In this document: one piece after another, positions 45,005 through 54,565 of the stretch
How positions within the stretch are numbered: position 1 is the first letter of the stretch
Layout: each line of letters starts with the position of its first letter
Source of the DNA: Sphingobacterium haloxyli
GTDB taxonomy: Bacteria; Bacteroidota; Bacteroidia; Sphingobacteriales; Sphingobacteriaceae
DNA length: 64,000 bases
Direction of reading: 5' to 3'
Assembly: GCF_002980525.1 (NCBI RefSeq)
Contig: NZ_PVBQ01000007.1
Coordinates: 62,001 to 126,000 of the forward strand
Position numbers and translations under genes: made by a program
Notes under the pieces: model-generated
What the model was told of the DNA's origin: nothing
Databases searched by the model: none
What the model saw: only the letters and a program-made list of their open reading frames with translations

Positions 45005-45445
45005 ATGAACGACAATTTTGAAGATACGGACGAATTTTTTTCTTTTTTAACCGGAAAAGCCTACGCAGCACTAGGGAGGCGGCTACAACGAAATCTAAAA
45101 GAAGAGGGAATAAAGATTACCTCAGAACAGTGGTCGGTCCTCTATTATTTGTGGATCGAAGAAGGGCGAACCCAACAAGAACTTGCTTGTTTGACTTTTC
45201 GTGATAAACCGAGCGTATCTCGTTTAATCAATAATCTAGAAAGGCTTAAGTTGGTAATCCGTGTGACCGACAAAGAGGATAAGCGCACAAATCTCATTTT
45301 TTTGACAAAGCAAGGCAGACAAATGAAAGAAGCCTGTTTGCGCCAAGCGAAGCGAACTATCAATCAAGCATTAGAAGGTGTTAGTAGGGAAGATATGATA
45401 AAAGCACGTAATACACTAGATGTATTGTACAGCAACTTGTCGTGA
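45005..45445 (+). CDS. MarR-family transcriptional regulator
   Basis: A 146-residue winged-helix regulator. The recognition region contains ITSEQWSVLYYLWIEEGRTQ, ELACLTFRDKPSVSRLINNL and the wing RVTDKEDKRTNLIFLTKQG, with flanking helices for dimerisation. It probably controls its own gene or the divergent 44488-44886 gene through the palindrome at 44968. The effector is unknown. Confidence 0.9.
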   Translation: MNDNFEDTDEFFSFLTGKAYAALGRRLQRNLKEEGIKITSEQWSVLYYLWIEEGRTQQELACLTFRDKPSVSRLINNLERLKLVIRVTDKEDKRTNLIFLTKQGRQMKEACLRQAKRTINQALEGVSREDMIKARNTLDVLYSNLS

Positions 45446-45481
45446 TTGACCTTCTTGACAATTGATAGGGCGAATCAAGAC

Positions 45482-47032
45482 CTATAACTCCTGCGTTTCA
45501 AACGCGCTATGGCTATTAACTAATTTACCGGTATCTCTAAAGTAAATTTCCTGAAAACTCAATGTGGTTACACTGTCGACTTTGCGAAAAAACTTATCCG
45601 CTGAAACGTCGTCTAAGGTTTTAAATCCACAGGCTTCCATGATCTCTGCCGTAGCGCGCAGGGTGTTGCGGTGAAACTGTGCCACTCTTATATATTTATC
45701 TTCTACGTCCAGTGCTTTATATAAGTGCGGTCGCTGGGTAGCAACGCCAACGGGACATACATCTTCGTTACATTTCAACGCTTGAATGCAACCTAAGGCA
45801 AACATCATTCCTCTTGCGCTGTAACAAGCATCTGCACCCAATGCAATTACTTTTAATAAATCGAAACCTGTGACAATTCGGCCGGAAACGATCACTTTTA
45901 TATGCTTCTTTAAACCGAATTTGATGAGCGTCGTTGTCACAAACGATAGTGCATCGTATAAAGGCATACCTAAATTGTCAGTAAATTCCAAGGGTGCGGC
46001 GCCCGTACCCCCTTCTGAACCGTCAATCGCTATAAAGTCAGGAAACAGCTGTGTCGTCAACATAGCATGACAAATATCAACAAACTCTTGTTTATCTCCT
46101 ACACACAATTTGAAACCTACCGGTTTGTATCCAGATAGCTCGCGTAACCGCTGGATAAAATGTATCATACCCTCAGGGGAATTGAAAGCGCTATGCGCAG
46201 GTGGAGACATCACATCGGTTCCAGGGACGACATGACGAATAGCAGCAACTTCGGGGGTGTTTTTAGCTGCCGGCAATATACCTCCATGTCCGGGTTTCGC
46301 ACCCTGTGATAATTTTAACTCGATCATCTTCACATAGGGGCGTGTCGCCTTTTCCGAGAATAGCTCAGGGTCAAACATTCCCATTTCGTTGCGGCAACCA
46401 AAGTATCCTGTACCGATTTGCCAAATCAAATCCGCCCCATTGATATGATAAGGGCTGATACCCCCTTCTCCTGTATTATGGGCGAAATTCTGTAATGCTG
46501 CGCCTCTATTGAGTGCCGTGATAGCTGTTTTACTGAGTGCGCCATAACTCATAGCAGAAATGTTAAATACACTAAGACTATACGGTTGTTTGCAAAGATC
46601 GTTACCAACGGTCGTTCGAAGGTCGTGATTTTCGATATGACAGGGAAACACGGAATGAGCGACCCATTCGTTTCCTACGGCCTGCGGATCTGACTGCATC
46701 CCGAATGCTACAGTTTCTCGTTCATTTTTAGCACGTTGATAAACAATAGAGCGTTGCCTCCGATTAAACGGGCGTCCGTCTGTGTCTGATTCCCAGAAAT
46801 ATTGTCGCATTTCGGGGCGGATACTTTCAAAGAAAAATCTAAAATAGCCTAGAATAGGGTAATTACGTAAAATCGCGTGTTTGCTTTGATAACTATTATA
46901 GAAAGCCAACATCATCAGCGGGAACGGGATTATGAGTAACCAGAACCAACGTGGCGTAAAGACGACTCCAAATGAGAGGATGACGATATTGACAACAATT
47001 ATCGCTAACAGGATTAGTTTTCTAACGGCCAT
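45482..47032 (-). CDS. Membrane-anchored FMN-binding glutamate-synthase-domain protein
   Basis: A 516-residue protein. Two helices near the N-terminus (LILLAIIVVNIVILSFGVVF and WFWLLIIPFPLMMLAFY) precede a domain like the FMN and 3Fe-4S domain of glutamate synthase large subunit. Motifs are ISAMSYGALSKTAITALNRG, HNTGEGGISPYH, LSQGAKPGHGGILPAAK, DGSEGGTGAAP and the cluster motif C-x5-C-x4-CP in CIQALKCNEDVCPVG. The amidotransferase domain is absent, so it cannot use glutamine directly. The frame is open to 47092. The Met at 47032 gives a compact membrane anchor. The substrate is unknown. Confidence 0.85.
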   Translation of the reverse strand: MAVRKLILLAIIVVNIVILSFGVVFTPRWFWLLIIPFPLMMLAFYNSYQSKHAILRNYPILGYFRFFFESIRPEMRQYFWESDTDGRPFNRRQRSIVYQRAKNERETVAFGMQSDPQAVGNEWVAHSVFPCHIENHDLRTTVGNDLCKQPYSLSVFNISAMSYGALSKTAITALNRGAALQNFAHNTGEGGISPYHINGADLIWQIGTGYFGCRNEMGMFDPELFSEKATRPYVKMIELKLSQGAKPGHGGILPAAKNTPEVAAIRHVVPGTDVMSPPAHSAFNSPEGMIHFIQRLRELSGYKPVGFKLCVGDKQEFVDICHAMLTTQLFPDFIAIDGSEGGTGAAPLEFTDNLGMPLYDALSFVTTTLIKFGLKKHIKVIVSGRIVTGFDLLKVIALGADACYSARGMMFALGCIQALKCNEDVCPVGVATQRPHLYKALDVEDKYIRVAQFHRNTLRATAEIMEACGFKTLDDVSADKFFRKVDSVTTLSFQEIYFRDTGKLVNSHSAFETQEL

Positions 47033-47189
47033 AGTTTTATATAATATATTTTTACGTTGCGTACCACCAATGACAAGCAAACTGCGCGCCATGACTTCAT
47101 GGTTTGTGCAAAATTAGGAAGTTGTTGGATGAAAGCGAAAAAAGAAGCCGTTTCACAAAAGATTTGTCTGTTTGATAATGTTTGGGCGC

Positions 47190-47954
47190 TTAATGCTCTT
47201 TTCTGGTGATTTCTCCCGTCAGTTCTTGATATATTTTAAGCCAATGAGGGTTTTTCATAAGAAACTGTAAATGCTTTTGAATAGTTTCCGTATCCCCTCG
47301 CTTAGCAGGACCCGTCTGTACATCTTCCGGGATTTGCTTTTGTACTTTCTGTGCAGTTTCTAAGATAATAGGTTTTAGCAGGTCAAAGGTTAAATTTTGT
47401 TCTTTAAGGATTTCATACGCGATCTGGAAAAGCACATTACTGAAATTATTAGCGAACACCGCGGCTAAGTGTAATGCCAAGCGTTGTTTCGTATCACATA
47501 GAAACGGCTTGACGGAAATGGTCTGTATTAACCGCAGGAGGCTGTTTGCAATGTCTCGATCACTACCTTCTATGCCGAAAGGTATGTCGCGTAAGGAAGT
47601 GGCAATATCTTTGCGAAGGCTTTGCGCCGGATAGATGACTCCATGCAAAGGAAAACGGGCTAAAATATTAATATCTGTCGCTCCGGAGCAATGCACCACA
47701 ATCCCGTTAACGGGTTGTGGTAGCTGGTCTGCTACCTGTTGTATGGCCTGGTCGGCGACAGCAATAAAATAAAAATCGGCTCTGTCTGTTATCTCTTCGA
47801 CTGTATCTACCGCGTCGGCGTTTAAAACCGAGGCCAATACGTGTGCATTGGCCCAATTTCTGCTGTAAACCTGTAAAATTTGATGTCCAAGTGTATGCAG
47901 TGCTTTCCCCATATGGGAGGCAATATTCCCGCTACCTAAGATAACAATATTCAT
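47190..47954 (-). CDS. Rossmann-fold DUF2520 protein (ProC-like)
   Basis: A 254-residue protein. The dinucleotide motif is MNIVILGSGNIASHMGKAL, followed by HCSGATDI and PLHGVIYPAQSLRK. The all-helical DUF2520 half contains HLAAVFANNFSNVLFQIAYE. It resembles pyrroline-5-carboxylate-reductase-type oxidoreductases, but the reaction is unknown. Its ATG overlaps the ccmF stop by one base (TAATG), so the longer frame to 48047 is not used. The coupling to ccmF is positional only. Confidence 0.88.
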   Translation of the reverse strand: MNIVILGSGNIASHMGKALHTLGHQILQVYSRNWANAHVLASVLNADAVDTVEEITDRADFYFIAVADQAIQQVADQLPQPVNGIVVHCSGATDINILARFPLHGVIYPAQSLRKDIATSLRDIPFGIEGSDRDIANSLLRLIQTISVKPFLCDTKQRLALHLAAVFANNFSNVLFQIAYEILKEQNLTFDLLKPIILETAQKVQKQIPEDVQTGPAKRGDTETIQKHLQFLMKNPHWLKIYQELTGEITRKEH

Positions 47955-50431
47955 TACGCAGGTTTTCGTTTGGCAATTTTTGTATCCCTTAAACGGCGAT
48001 AGATAGCCATGATAAAACCAATAGTCATAATAATCGTACCAGCCCAAAAGAAATTGATGTAAGGGAACTTAATGGCTTTAAAAACGATCCATTTTTTCTC
48101 AGGTAGCGGCTTTTGGTACAGCATGATTTCCAGTTTATCCTCCTTCGGTAAGATGTTAGTGAAACGGAAACGCAGCCCCTGATCGCTAACATCCTTATTG
48201 AAATCGTAGCTATGGCCATCCTTAATCAAGAAAATGGGTTCTACGTTATATTCCTTATCATCAGCCGCAACGACTTTAATCTTTAGTCCGACAATAATAT
48301 CATCTTTCGCTTTAGGAATATTATTTAAGGTAGCGTCCCTATTGATTCCTTCAATGATATAAAATCCATTTCGATAGCGCAGGGTATCACCAATGCTGAC
48401 CTGGTAAGTTGCGGGTTCATCGTAATCTTCATATCCTGTTTGTTCCTCAGCAGGAATGTTTTCTGCCTGTACTTGCGATTCCGCTGCTGCCGCTGTAATC
48501 AGCGTATAAATATCATGTGTAAGATAGTGCCTTGTATCCGGAGTTCCGATTAACCCGCCCATCTCTGGGTTATGTTGTGCAAACGGTCGAAGTACAAAAG
48601 ATTCCCTTACATTTCCTGTCTCTTCGTCAATGCGCTCATATAATATCTTATAATACACATTCGGTGGAGCGACGCTATCTCCGATATAGGTAATTCTATA
48701 GTCGCCCATCTGTTCGGGTTCCCCCTCGGTTAGAAATAAGTTTTCACCAGGATCAGAAAATTTGTCTCCGTCTTGACCGAAATTTTGAACTTGGATATAA
48801 CGGCTTTCGTTAACGGAAATAACTTCGTTGGTAGCTGCTGCAATAAGGGCTCCCAGAAGTAAAAGCGCAAACCCGATATGTGCAACAGCAGATCCTGCTA
48901 GTCGCCATTTACCTTTCAAAGCGTCTCCTAGAACACGCATATTTGCCAACAGGCAGAATACACAAGTTAGGGTCAGCAAGACATACATTACATTCGTGTA
49001 TGTCTTCGTGAAATAAACGATTATAGCGCTAAGTATAACGGCGAATAGAAAAGATGCTAGGGTGGATATCCAAAATTTTTTGGAGTCTGTTCTTTTGTAT
49101 TTCAGAAATTGGGTGAAAGCCGTTACAAGCATAATAACCACGGCGAATGCACCTTGCCATTTATTGTAATGCGGAATTGGGTCTACAGGAGGAGCCACCT
49201 TCGTTCCAAACAAAGCATTAAATACTGGAATAGATGTAGTTGCTATCATCTGAATACAAGCGACTGTAAGAACCAAACCACCAATAAACATCCAAAATTC
49301 ACGTGAGTAAACGTCCTCTTCCTGTTTGGAAGATGGCATTTCTTTATTTCTCCACAAGAGCATCACAATCATCAGTATAAAGAAAGTGATATTGAAGATG
49401 ATGAGTTGCCCCGACATTCCTAAGCTTGTGAACGAGTGGACAGAGGTTTCTCCTAGTATCCCGCTTCTGGTGAGATAAGAAGCGTATATGACAAGCACAA
49501 AACTGACCATCGTCAAAAGTGTGGCGGTAAAGAAACCATGACCGGAATTGCGATAGGCGATTATTACATGAACAGCCGCGATAAGTGTAAACCAAGGAAT
49601 AATTGATACGTTTTCTACCGGATCCCAAGCCCAAAACCCCCCGAAATTCAGTGCTTCATATGCCCAGAAAGATCCCATGATAATCCCTGCTCCCAAAATC
49701 ATTACCGCAAAAAGCGCCCAGGGTAATCCAGGTTTCATCCATTCCTTGTAACGCTTGAGCCAAAGACCTGCTGCTGCATAGCTAAAAGGAACGATCATGG
49801 ATGCAAAGCCGAGAAATAGAGTAGGAGGATGGATTACCATCCAATAGTTCTGCAATAAAGGATTTAATCCGCGTCCATCCGTAATCATACTTAAATAGTC
49901 AGGCCGGCTAAAAATAGGGCCTTGGATAGCGTCCCGTAATAAAATAAAGGGTGAACTACCGATGCGAGAACCAAATATTTCGACGCCAATCAACATAGAA
50001 CCTAAAAACACTTGGCAGAGCATAACGAAAGTCATGACCGGTGCTTCCCAGCTCTTAGCATTGAATATAATAACGACGCCTAATACTACTTGCCAAAACA
50101 TCCAGAGCCAAAAACTTCCTTCCTGTCCTTCCCAAAAAGAAGAAATAATATAATGCGTTGGAAGTGACTTTGACGAATGTGCCCAAACATAATGGTACTC
50201 GAAATAATGGTTGTAGATTAGATAGAATAGAATCGTGCCAATCGCCACAACCGATACCAAATTAGTCCAAAACCCAATTCGAGCAAGTGTTTTCCAAGAT
50301 TTAACCTCCGGCTCCCGTGTTGCGAAGAAATAGCAGATTAGTGAAAAAAGAGCAGCGCCAAAGGATAGAATCACAAAAAGCTGGCCGATTTTTCCCGGTA
50401 AAAGATGTTCTCCAACGTAATTAACGTCCAT
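47954..50431 (-). CDS. ccmF: Cytochrome c maturation haem lyase CcmF (CcsA-like)
   Basis: An 825-residue polytopic protein. The Trp-rich haem-handling motif is WAWDPVEN in FGGFWAWDPVENVSIIPWF near residue 270. PTHYIISSFWEGQEGSFWLW and HPPTLFLGFASMIVPFSYA are further signatures of CcmF. The C-terminal third holds a periplasmic domain followed by a final helix. It ligates haem to apocytochromes using haem brought by CcmE, whose gene is just upstream at 50520. CcmA, B, C and H are not in the window. Confidence 0.93.
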   Translation of the reverse strand: MDVNYVGEHLLPGKIGQLFVILSFGAALFSLICYFFATREPEVKSWKTLARIGFWTNLVSVVAIGTILFYLIYNHYFEYHYVWAHSSKSLPTHYIISSFWEGQEGSFWLWMFWQVVLGVVIIFNAKSWEAPVMTFVMLCQVFLGSMLIGVEIFGSRIGSSPFILLRDAIQGPIFSRPDYLSMITDGRGLNPLLQNYWMVIHPPTLFLGFASMIVPFSYAAAGLWLKRYKEWMKPGLPWALFAVMILGAGIIMGSFWAYEALNFGGFWAWDPVENVSIIPWFTLIAAVHVIIAYRNSGHGFFTATLLTMVSFVLVIYASYLTRSGILGETSVHSFTSLGMSGQLIIFNITFFILMIVMLLWRNKEMPSSKQEEDVYSREFWMFIGGLVLTVACIQMIATTSIPVFNALFGTKVAPPVDPIPHYNKWQGAFAVVIMLVTAFTQFLKYKRTDSKKFWISTLASFLFAVILSAIIVYFTKTYTNVMYVLLTLTCVFCLLANMRVLGDALKGKWRLAGSAVAHIGFALLLLGALIAAATNEVISVNESRYIQVQNFGQDGDKFSDPGENLFLTEGEPEQMGDYRITYIGDSVAPPNVYYKILYERIDEETGNVRESFVLRPFAQHNPEMGGLIGTPDTRHYLTHDIYTLITAAAAESQVQAENIPAEEQTGYEDYDEPATYQVSIGDTLRYRNGFYIIEGINRDATLNNIPKAKDDIIVGLKIKVVAADDKEYNVEPIFLIKDGHSYDFNKDVSDQGLRFRFTNILPKEDKLEIMLYQKPLPEKKWIVFKAIKFPYINFFWAGTIIMTIGFIMAIYRRLRDTKIAKRKPA

Positions 50432-50462
50432 TATTCTAATTAAAGTAAAAATTATTACAGAT

Positions 50463-50485
50463 GTCCCTCTCTCAAATGGAGGGAC
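50463..50485. repeat. Hairpin in the ccmE-ccmF gap
   Basis: GTCCCTC and GAGGGAC form a perfect 7-base stem around a 9-base loop in the 88-base gap. No strong T-tract follows on the transcribed strand. It may modulate ccmF relative to ccmE. Confidence 0.4.
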
Positions 50486-50519
50486 CTTTTAAAACGGCCT
50501 GTTCTACAGCCAAATGGCA

Positions 50520-50945
50520 TTATTTCCCATCCAAAAATGTCGTTGCACGTGCCACGGTTGTTTCGATGACCTCAACCTCATCTTCGTTGTATTTAGACGG
50601 GCATTTCATCAATATTTTACTTGCATGAAATATATCACCTTGCATTCTACCGGTCAGTACGATCTGCTCAGACCGTTCGATATCTTGAGGCTTAGATCCT
50701 CTGAATACAACCTCGCATTCTGTACTATCGTTATCGTACATGTAGAAGGAAAAGTGGTTGGCGTCCTTGACAGGATCGTAATATAAATCTTTTTCTTTAT
50801 TCAGCACGCCAACAACGTAAAGTTCCGTGTTTTTCTCCTTCGCTTCGCTAAAAGTGGCATACGTACTCGAATCCGTATAAATAACAACAATCATCGCAAT
50901 CGCTATAGCGATGATAACAATTAAGATAATTGAGCTTTTTTTCAT
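50520..50945 (-). CDS. ccmE: Haem chaperone CcmE, Cys (CxxxY) type
   Basis: A 141-residue protein with one N-terminal helix (SSIILIVIIAIAIAMIVVIY) and a periplasmic OB-fold domain. The region HASKILMKCPSKYN aligns with the haem-binding motif, written HxxxY in most bacteria. Here Cys115 replaces the His and Tyr119 is kept, giving CPSKY. A CxxxY form is known from Desulfovibrio and archaea. It lies 88 bases upstream of ccmF on the minus strand. Confidence 0.9.
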   Translation of the reverse strand: MKKSSIILIVIIAIAIAMIVVIYTDSSTYATFSEAKEKNTELYVVGVLNKEKDLYYDPVKDANHFSFYMYDNDSTECEVVFRGSKPQDIERSEQIVLTGRMQGDIFHASKILMKCPSKYNEDEVEVIETTVARATTFLDGK

Positions 50946-50977
50946 CTAATTATTTCTTTAAATGGCTGATGAGAGTT

Positions 50978-51017
50978 CGATGTAAATAGCCATTGTCTTA
51001 TTTTTGTATTTACATCG
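50978..51017. repeat. Perfect 11-base inverted repeat upstream of ccmE
   Basis: CGATGTAAATA (50978-50988) and TATTTACATCG (51007-51017) are exact reverse complements 18 bases apart. They lie in the 230-base divergent region between ccmE and mnmD. The rest of that gap shows AT-rich sequence and a -7-like octamer at 51153. Confidence 0.5.
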
Positions 51018-51152
51018 TAGTTTCATATCGCACTATCTCTAAATAAAATACAAAATTACGAAATGCTTTTGCAAGATAGGAATTTGCCAAACTTTGTAAG
51101 TTATTTAGAATTAATCTACACAACATATGCGTAACGATGTCGCTTTTTATAA

Positions 51153-51160
51153 TAAATTTG
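51153..51160 (+). promoter_or_regulatory. Putative -7 element for mnmD
   Basis: TAAATTTG matches TAnnTTTG and lies 16 bases before the mnmD start. No -33 TTG is evident, so it is a weak call. Confidence 0.3.
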
Positions 51161-51175
51161 CAAAAATATGTCATT

Positions 51176-51850
51176 ATGCAGTTTGTAACAACAGCTGACG
51201 GGTCGTCTACACTATATCATCCCGAGGTCGGAGAACATTATCATTCCAAACATGGTGCATTGCAAGAAAGTCAGCATGTTTTCCTACGTTCAGGGCTTGA
51301 GTTTTTCCTACATAAGAGTAAGACCTCCCATGCAGCGGTATTGGAAGTTGGTTTTGGTACGGGACTGAATTTTTTATTGACAGCAGATTACGCGGATATT
51401 CACAAAGTTAGTTTGGAATACGTTGGTATTGAGGCATATCCTCTTAGCGAAGAGATTATGTTTAAAATGGGATATCAGCGCTTTGTCCAGCAGAAAATCT
51501 GGTCGAATTTTCAGCACAACTATCAAAAGGCGCAAACACAGGAAGTTCCTGTTACGGATTCCGTTAGCTTGTTTATTGCGCACGAAAAAGCGTTAAATTT
51601 CCAAGTCGGGGACACACGAAAATTTGACGTTATCTATTTCGATGCTTTTGCGGCTGTGCATCAGCCTGAAATGTGGACAGCGGAGACATTGGCGCATGTA
51701 TGTTCTTTTTTGCGGCCGGGAGGAGTATTTGTGACTTATGCTATTACCGGAAATTTAAAACGCACGATGAAAGCATTAGGTTTTGCTATTGAGAAAGTGC
51801 CGGGCGCTCCCGGTAAACGGGAGATGTTGCGGGCTGTTAAAACATCATGA
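51176..51850 (+). CDS. mnmD: tRNA (5-methylaminomethyl-2-thiouridine) methyltransferase MnmD-like
   Basis: A 224-residue SAM-dependent methyltransferase matching the N-terminal domain of MnmC, without the C-terminal oxidoreductase domain. Signatures are DGSSTLYHPEVGEHYHSKHG, the SAM site LEVGFGTGLNFLLTA and the catalytic IYFDAFAAVHQPEMW. It methylates the wobble uridine side chain of certain tRNAs. The frame is open from 51137. The Met at 51176 gives the conserved start and follows a promoter-like octamer. Confidence 0.9.
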   Translation: MQFVTTADGSSTLYHPEVGEHYHSKHGALQESQHVFLRSGLEFFLHKSKTSHAAVLEVGFGTGLNFLLTADYADIHKVSLEYVGIEAYPLSEEIMFKMGYQRFVQQKIWSNFQHNYQKAQTQEVPVTDSVSLFIAHEKALNFQVGDTRKFDVIYFDAFAAVHQPEMWTAETLAHVCSFLRPGGVFVTYAITGNLKRTMKALGFAIEKVPGAPGKREMLRAVKTS

Positions 51851-51889
51851 TTAATTGATGATGATTAAAAGATAGCTATCTGTCTGCCT

Positions 51890-51919
51890 AATGAAAAAGG
51901 GTTGAAATACATCAACCCT
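51890..51919 (-). terminator. Rho-independent terminator after the slyD-like gene
   Basis: AGGGTTGA and TCAACCCT form a perfect 8-base stem with a 6-base loop. On the minus strand it is followed by TTTTTC. It lies 42 bases past the slyD-like stop and could also end mnmD. Confidence 0.7.
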
Positions 51920-51961
51920 CTACTTATAACTTGGATATTCAGAATATCCTTATCCTGAATT

Positions 51962-52462
51962 TTAATGACCCGACTCGCCGTCAATGCCATGTGCGTGCCC
52001 ATGTGCCAATTCCTCTTCAGTAGCGGGACGTACGGCTAATATTTCTACGTCAAAGTTTAACGTTTTGCCGGCCATAGGGTGGTTCAAGTCGGCTACTACA
52101 GCTTCTGGCGTAACCTCAACGACCACAGCACGGAACTGATTGCCTTCGTTATCTTGTAAAGGTAATACCTCACCCACTGGAGGTAGCCCCGTTTCCTTAA
52201 ACATATCAGCCGGTAATTGTGCAACAGCGCGGTCATCTTTTTCACCGTAGGCGTCGTTTGGTTCTAACGTAAATGAAGTCTTATCGCCGATATTCAGTTC
52301 TGCGATGTTTTCTTCAAATTTCGGCAACATCATGCCCACTCCATATAAAAAAGTCAAGGGGTTTTCAGTTGTGGTCTCTTCTACAAATGCTCTCTCTCCA
52401 TCTGCTTCTAACGTGTGAAGCTTGTAATTCAATGCAACGACATTGTTGTTTTCTATTGCCAT
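51962..52462 (-). CDS. SlyD-like FKBP-type peptidyl-prolyl isomerase
   Basis: A 166-residue isomerase. The FKBP core contains VALNYKLHTLEADGE, FLYGVGMMLPKFEENIAEL, GDKTSFTLEPNDAYGEKDD and the insert-in-flap pattern of SlyD. The C-terminus AHGHAHGIDGESGH is short and His-rich, as in metal-binding SlyD tails. It probably acts as a cytosolic folding helper. It is 5 bases from the upstream gene's stop, so the two are likely cotranscribed. Confidence 0.92.
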   Translation of the reverse strand: MAIENNNVVALNYKLHTLEADGERAFVEETTTENPLTFLYGVGMMLPKFEENIAELNIGDKTSFTLEPNDAYGEKDDRAVAQLPADMFKETGLPPVGEVLPLQDNEGNQFRAVVVEVTPEAVVADLNHPMAGKTLNFDVEILAVRPATEEELAHGHAHGIDGESGH

Positions 52463-52467
52463 CTTTG

Positions 52468-54498
52468 TTAATTTTTTGGGGACGAATCCCTGTTACTATT
52501 TATTAATGCCAGTAATTCTGCCACGGAATTTTGTGGTAAACTACATGCTTTATTCTTACAAAGGTAGGATTTTGATTCCATACCCGCTTTATCTTTTAAC
52601 AACGGTAGTTTACTTTTTGTTCCCCCTAAGGTGATTTTATTCGGAATATAGTGCCTATCCAGCTGTTTTCGCCAAGCAAGGGCCTCTGTACCTGTAAACG
52701 CAATTTCGTTGTTTCCATATACGTGCTCCAATAGTTGGATAGCCCAGTTGGAATAGGCCGATCCATACTGTTTGATATGCGGAAAAACGTTAGCAAATAC
52801 TTGGTCAGCGATAGCCGTATAGCTTTCTTTGTCCAATAGCTCGCCTAACCGATAGAGCGCACGTACAATCGCAGATGAAGATGCAGGGATGACATTATCC
52901 ATAATTTCGCTCTTTCGAGCTATCAATTGTTCTGCATCGTGTGCGGTATAAAAGAATGTCTTATTTTCTTCGTGATAAAATAGATTGATAGCGTTTTCAA
53001 CCAAACCGCGGGCTTCATCCAGCCAGCTTTCTTCAAATGTAGCCTCGTATAACGCTATAAAACTATCAATGGTAAAGGCATAATCATCCAAAAAGCCGTA
53101 TATCTGCCGGTTGTCGTCCGCCGGTTGATGGAGTAAGCGATCCTTATCAGAAAAACAATATTTTTTGATGAAACTTGCAGTTTGAAGGGCGAGATCAAGA
53201 TACGTTTGTTTATCAAATACACGGTATGCGTCAACGAGTCCCTTCAAAAAAAGCGCATTCCACGACGTGAGCTGTTTATGATCTAAGCCTGGTCTTATTC
53301 GCTTTTCGCGATAGCTGAGAAGCTTCTTTTTTACTTCACGTAGATACTTCTCCCAATTATCTTCGGAAAATCCACTTTCAAAAGCCATTTTATCTGCCTC
53401 GATGTCACAATATAATACGTTGGTGCCCTCTTCATCCCAATTTCCGGATTTTGTAACATGAAAATAATCGATCAGGAGAGGGGCATCCTCATCAAAAAGG
53501 TTTTCAAGTTCTTCCTGATGAAAAGTATAGAATTTTCCTTCTACCCCCTCGCTGTCCGCATCTAATGCCGCATAGAAACCACCATTTTCGGCGAGCATTT
53601 CCCGGGTTGCCCAAGCGACGGTTTCCTCGACAATCCTTTTGTATAGCAGGACAGGATTTTGTTGATAAGCTTCGCTGTATAAAGAAATTAGTTGCGCATT
53701 GTCGTATAGCATTTTCTCAAAATGGGGGATATGCCATCGACCATCTACCGCATAACGAGCAAAGCCTCCGCCTACCTGGTCGTAGATACCGCCACTTGCT
53801 ATTTTGTGTAAAGTGAAGTGCACGTGTTCCAATATAGGCTGGTCATCCGCAAGTACTGCATAGCGGAGAAAAAATAACCAATTATTCGGTAAAGGAAATT
53901 TCGGTTCCCTGCTATACCCTCCATTTTTCGCATCAAATTGTGCTTTCCAAGGGTTCACAATATGGTCCAAATCGGTATCGGTATACTTTTCGGGGATAGG
54001 AGCAATAGGAAGTCGTTCTGCTTGATGGATACCTTTCGACAAGCGTTCAGCGTAATCGAAAGCTACTTGAGGTGTGTCTTCCCACATTTGGGCAATCTGT
54101 AATAATACCTGTTGCCAATCATGCGGTCTAAAATAGGTGCCTCCATATATGGGACGACCATCGGGCAAGCAGATGCAGTTCAGCGGCCATCCACCCGAAT
54201 TGCTCATCAATTGCACGGCAATCATATAGACTTGATCAATATCGGGCCGCTCCTCGCGATCGATTTTGATAGGTACATACAGGGTGTTCATCGTTTGCGC
54301 AATGGATTCGTTTTCAAAGCTTTCGCGCTCCATGACGTGACACCAATGGCAGGCAGAGTAACCTATGCTTACGATAATCAGTTTGTTTTCGTCTTTAGCT
54401 TTCTGTAAAGCTTCGTCGCCCCATGGCATCCAATTAACTGGATTATGTGCATGTTGTTTTAGATAAGGAGAGTGCTCGTATTGAAGTTTGTTAGCCAT
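52468..54498 (-). CDS. YyaL-type thioredoxin-domain / six-hairpin glycosidase-like protein (DUF255)
   Basis: A 676-residue protein of the SPATA20/YyaL family. The N-terminus has [20 protein letters not shown] and a thioredoxin-like active site C-H-W-C in [34 protein letters not shown] and the alpha/alpha-barrel region follow. The C-terminus [14 protein letters not shown] carries a second pair of cysteines. A role in protein or sugar redox chemistry is only inferred. It ends 5 bases before the slyD-like start and begins 67 bases after the sixA-like gene. Confidence 0.9.
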   Translation of the reverse strand: MANKLQYEHSPYLKQHAHNPVNWMPWGDEALQKAKDENKLIIVSIGYSACHWCHVMERESFENESIAQTMNTLYVPIKIDREERPDIDQVYMIAVQLMSNSGGWPLNCICLPDGRPIYGGTYFRPHDWQQVLLQIAQMWEDTPQVAFDYAERLSKGIHQAERLPIAPIPEKYTDTDLDHIVNPWKAQFDAKNGGYSREPKFPLPNNWLFFLRYAVLADDQPILEHVHFTLHKIASGGIYDQVGGGFARYAVDGRWHIPHFEKMLYDNAQLISLYSEAYQQNPVLLYKRIVEETVAWATREMLAENGGFYAALDADSEGVEGKFYTFHQEELENLFDEDAPLLIDYFHVTKSGNWDEEGTNVLYCDIEADKMAFESGFSEDNWEKYLREVKKKLLSYREKRIRPGLDHKQLTSWNALFLKGLVDAYRVFDKQTYLDLALQTASFIKKYCFSDKDRLLHQPADDNRQIYGFLDDYAFTIDSFIALYEATFEESWLDEARGLVENAINLFYHEENKTFFYTAHDAEQLIARKSEIMDNVIPASSSAIVRALYRLGELLDKESYTAIADQVFANVFPHIKQYGSAYSNWAIQLLEHVYGNNEIAFTGTEALAWRKQLDRHYIPNKITLGGTKSKLPLLKDKAGMESKSYLCKNKACSLPQNSVAELLALINSNRDSSPKN

Positions 54499-54565
54499 AT
54501 CGCGTGATTTGTTATGAGGAATGTGTAGCAGGTAGCCCGTAATTCATTGTGATAAACTTTTACCA

